A DNA stretch of 64,000 nt, taken from contig CM039210.1 of assembly GCA_008360975.2 (NCBI GenBank), positions 17,569,007 to 17,633,006 on the forward strand, given 5' to 3'. Origin of the DNA: Lichenostomus cassidix. Taxonomy: Eukaryota; Chordata; Aves; Passeriformes; Meliphagidae. Positions 63,070-64,000 of this stretch are shown piece by piece. The position numbers and the translations under genes are program-made. Positions within the stretch are counted from its first letter, which is position 1, and each line of letters begins with the position of its first letter. A model generated the notes under the pieces. It was not told the origin of the DNA. It did not search any database and saw only the letters and a list, made by a program, of their open reading frames with translations.

Positions 63070-64000
63070 TGTCATGGTTTGACATTGGCCAAACATCAGA
63101 TGCCCATGAAAGCCACTCACTCATCCTCCCCTGCTACAGCTAGGCAGAGGAAAGAAAATTTAACAAAGGGTTAATGAGTTGAGATAAGGACCAAGACAAA
63201 ATACTCCAAGGGCAAAACAGGCTCAACCTGAAGGTATAAAGTGAATTTATTACTAACAAAACCAGAGCAGGAAAATGAGAAATTCAATGAGTCCTTAAAA
63301 CCACCTTTTTTCCTCCCAAACTCTCCCTCCTTCCCACTGACAGCACGGGGAGACAGGGAGTGGGGGTTTTGGTCAGTTTGTCACCCAAGATTTTCTATCA
63401 CTGCTCAGGGAGAGGAGTCCTTCCCCTGCTACACCATGGGGTCCCTTCCCATGGGAGACAGTTCTCCGTGAACTTTTCCAGTGTGGCTTCAAACTCACAA
63501 GCACCAGTCCTCCCAAAACTGCTGTGGCATGGGTCACTCTTCCATGGGGTGCAGTCCTCCAAAGACAAGCTGCTCCAGCTTGGAAGCAGGGGCCCCCTCT
63601 CTCCCAGGTCTCCCACCAGATCACAGTCTCCAGGCATCCACGTGCTCCAGTGTGGGCACCTCCCCCACGGGCTGCGAGTGGATTTCTGCATCCCCTGTGG
63701 ATCCCCATGGGCTGCAGGGGGACAGCCTGCTTCACCATGGTCTTCACCACAGCCTGCAGAGGAATCTTGACTCCAGCACCAGGAGCACCCCCTCCCCCGC
63801 TTTCTCGACTAACCTTGGTGTCTCCATGTTGTTTTCCCTCACATATTCTCACCCCCTCCTCTTCTCTGGCTAGAATTAAAACTGTCACAACCTTTGATTT
63901 GAATTTCTTCCTAAATATGTTATCACAGAGGCATTACCACCATCTCTAATTGGCCCATGCTTGGCTGGTGGCATGTCCATCTTTGGAGCCATCAGGGATT
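63070..64000 (-). mobile_element. LTR of the TGTCATGGTTTGAC family, cut by the window end
   Basis: It starts TGTCATGGTTTGACATTGG. It contains a minus-strand AATAAATTC (plus strand GAATTTATTAC near 63243), a long G/C-rich middle with several spurious frames, and the TATGTTATCACAGAGGC block near 63915 typical of this avian LTR group. The far end lies beyond the window, so no duplication can be checked. Confidence 0.75.

Noticed and set aside
1..64000. CRISPR arrays, tRNA or rRNA genes, bacterial operons
   Set aside because: None was seen. The short direct repeats present are LTR-internal or microsatellite, and all tRNA-like matches are primer binding sites.

Overview
This is a bird nuclear genome window. 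Three kinds of evidence point there: many CR1-type LINE fragments with the avian 3' tail, ERVL- and ERVK-type endogenous retroviruses with avian-style LTRs, and one unmistakable single-copy gene exon, the large coding exon of SETBP1 (16503..19965, + strand). SETBP1 lies on the Z chromosome in chicken, as far as I recall. The very heavy, partly young ERV load around it would fit a sex-linked, low-recombination place (Z, or a W copy). The window alone cannot decide this.

Layout. 1..3404 is a patchwork of minus-strand LTR and leader pieces with two tRNA-Arg-like primer sites. 3405..9258 is a nearly complete minus-strand ERVL provirus (gag, UAG, a 1054-residue protease-RT-RNase H-integrase frame, two ~98% identical LTRs). 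9465..10100 is a solo LTR, followed by an orphan gag zinc-knuckle fragment and a CR1 reverse-transcriptase fragment. 11501..30000 is SETBP1 intron-exon-intron sequence, with solo LTRs at 13966, 15435 (inside a CR1), 21826, 23381 and 24433; all but the last have perfect 5-bp target duplications. A CR1 and a decayed plus-strand ERVL copy follow (26401..30479). 30480..39925 holds an LTR, a CR1 ORF1 (esterase) fragment, three CR1 pieces, an ERVK-type solo LTR (34824..35430), an ERVL solo LTR (37533..38011) and unassigned sequence.

39926..61612 is the most striking part: a 21.7-kb nest. An old minus-strand ERV ('ERV-X', outer duplication GGTAT) has been hit by (a) a ~900-bp solo LTR in env, (b) a young 7.86-kb plus-strand class II provirus, 'ERV-K1' (42741..50600, TSD TAATAA, LTRs ~99% identical), in its interior, and (c) an older minus-strand class II provirus, 'ERV-K2' (53153..61283), in its 5' LTR. 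ERV-K2 is itself split by a second ~900-bp LTR (in pol) and an ERVK LTR (in gag).

ERV-K1 is the key element. It has betaretrovirus-style gag, dUTPase and protease with a GGGAAAC frameshift site. Its primer site matches tRNA-Trp and its Env transmembrane subunit is clearly of the alpharetrovirus (ASLV) type. It also carries an unrecognised 221-codon cysteine-rich frame wedged between pol and env. Its gag and env frames are open, while dUTPase/protease and pol carry three visible breaks. The window ends with a solo LTR (61733..62293), a CR1 tail and an LTR cut by the window edge. I saw no tRNA, rRNA or CRISPR.
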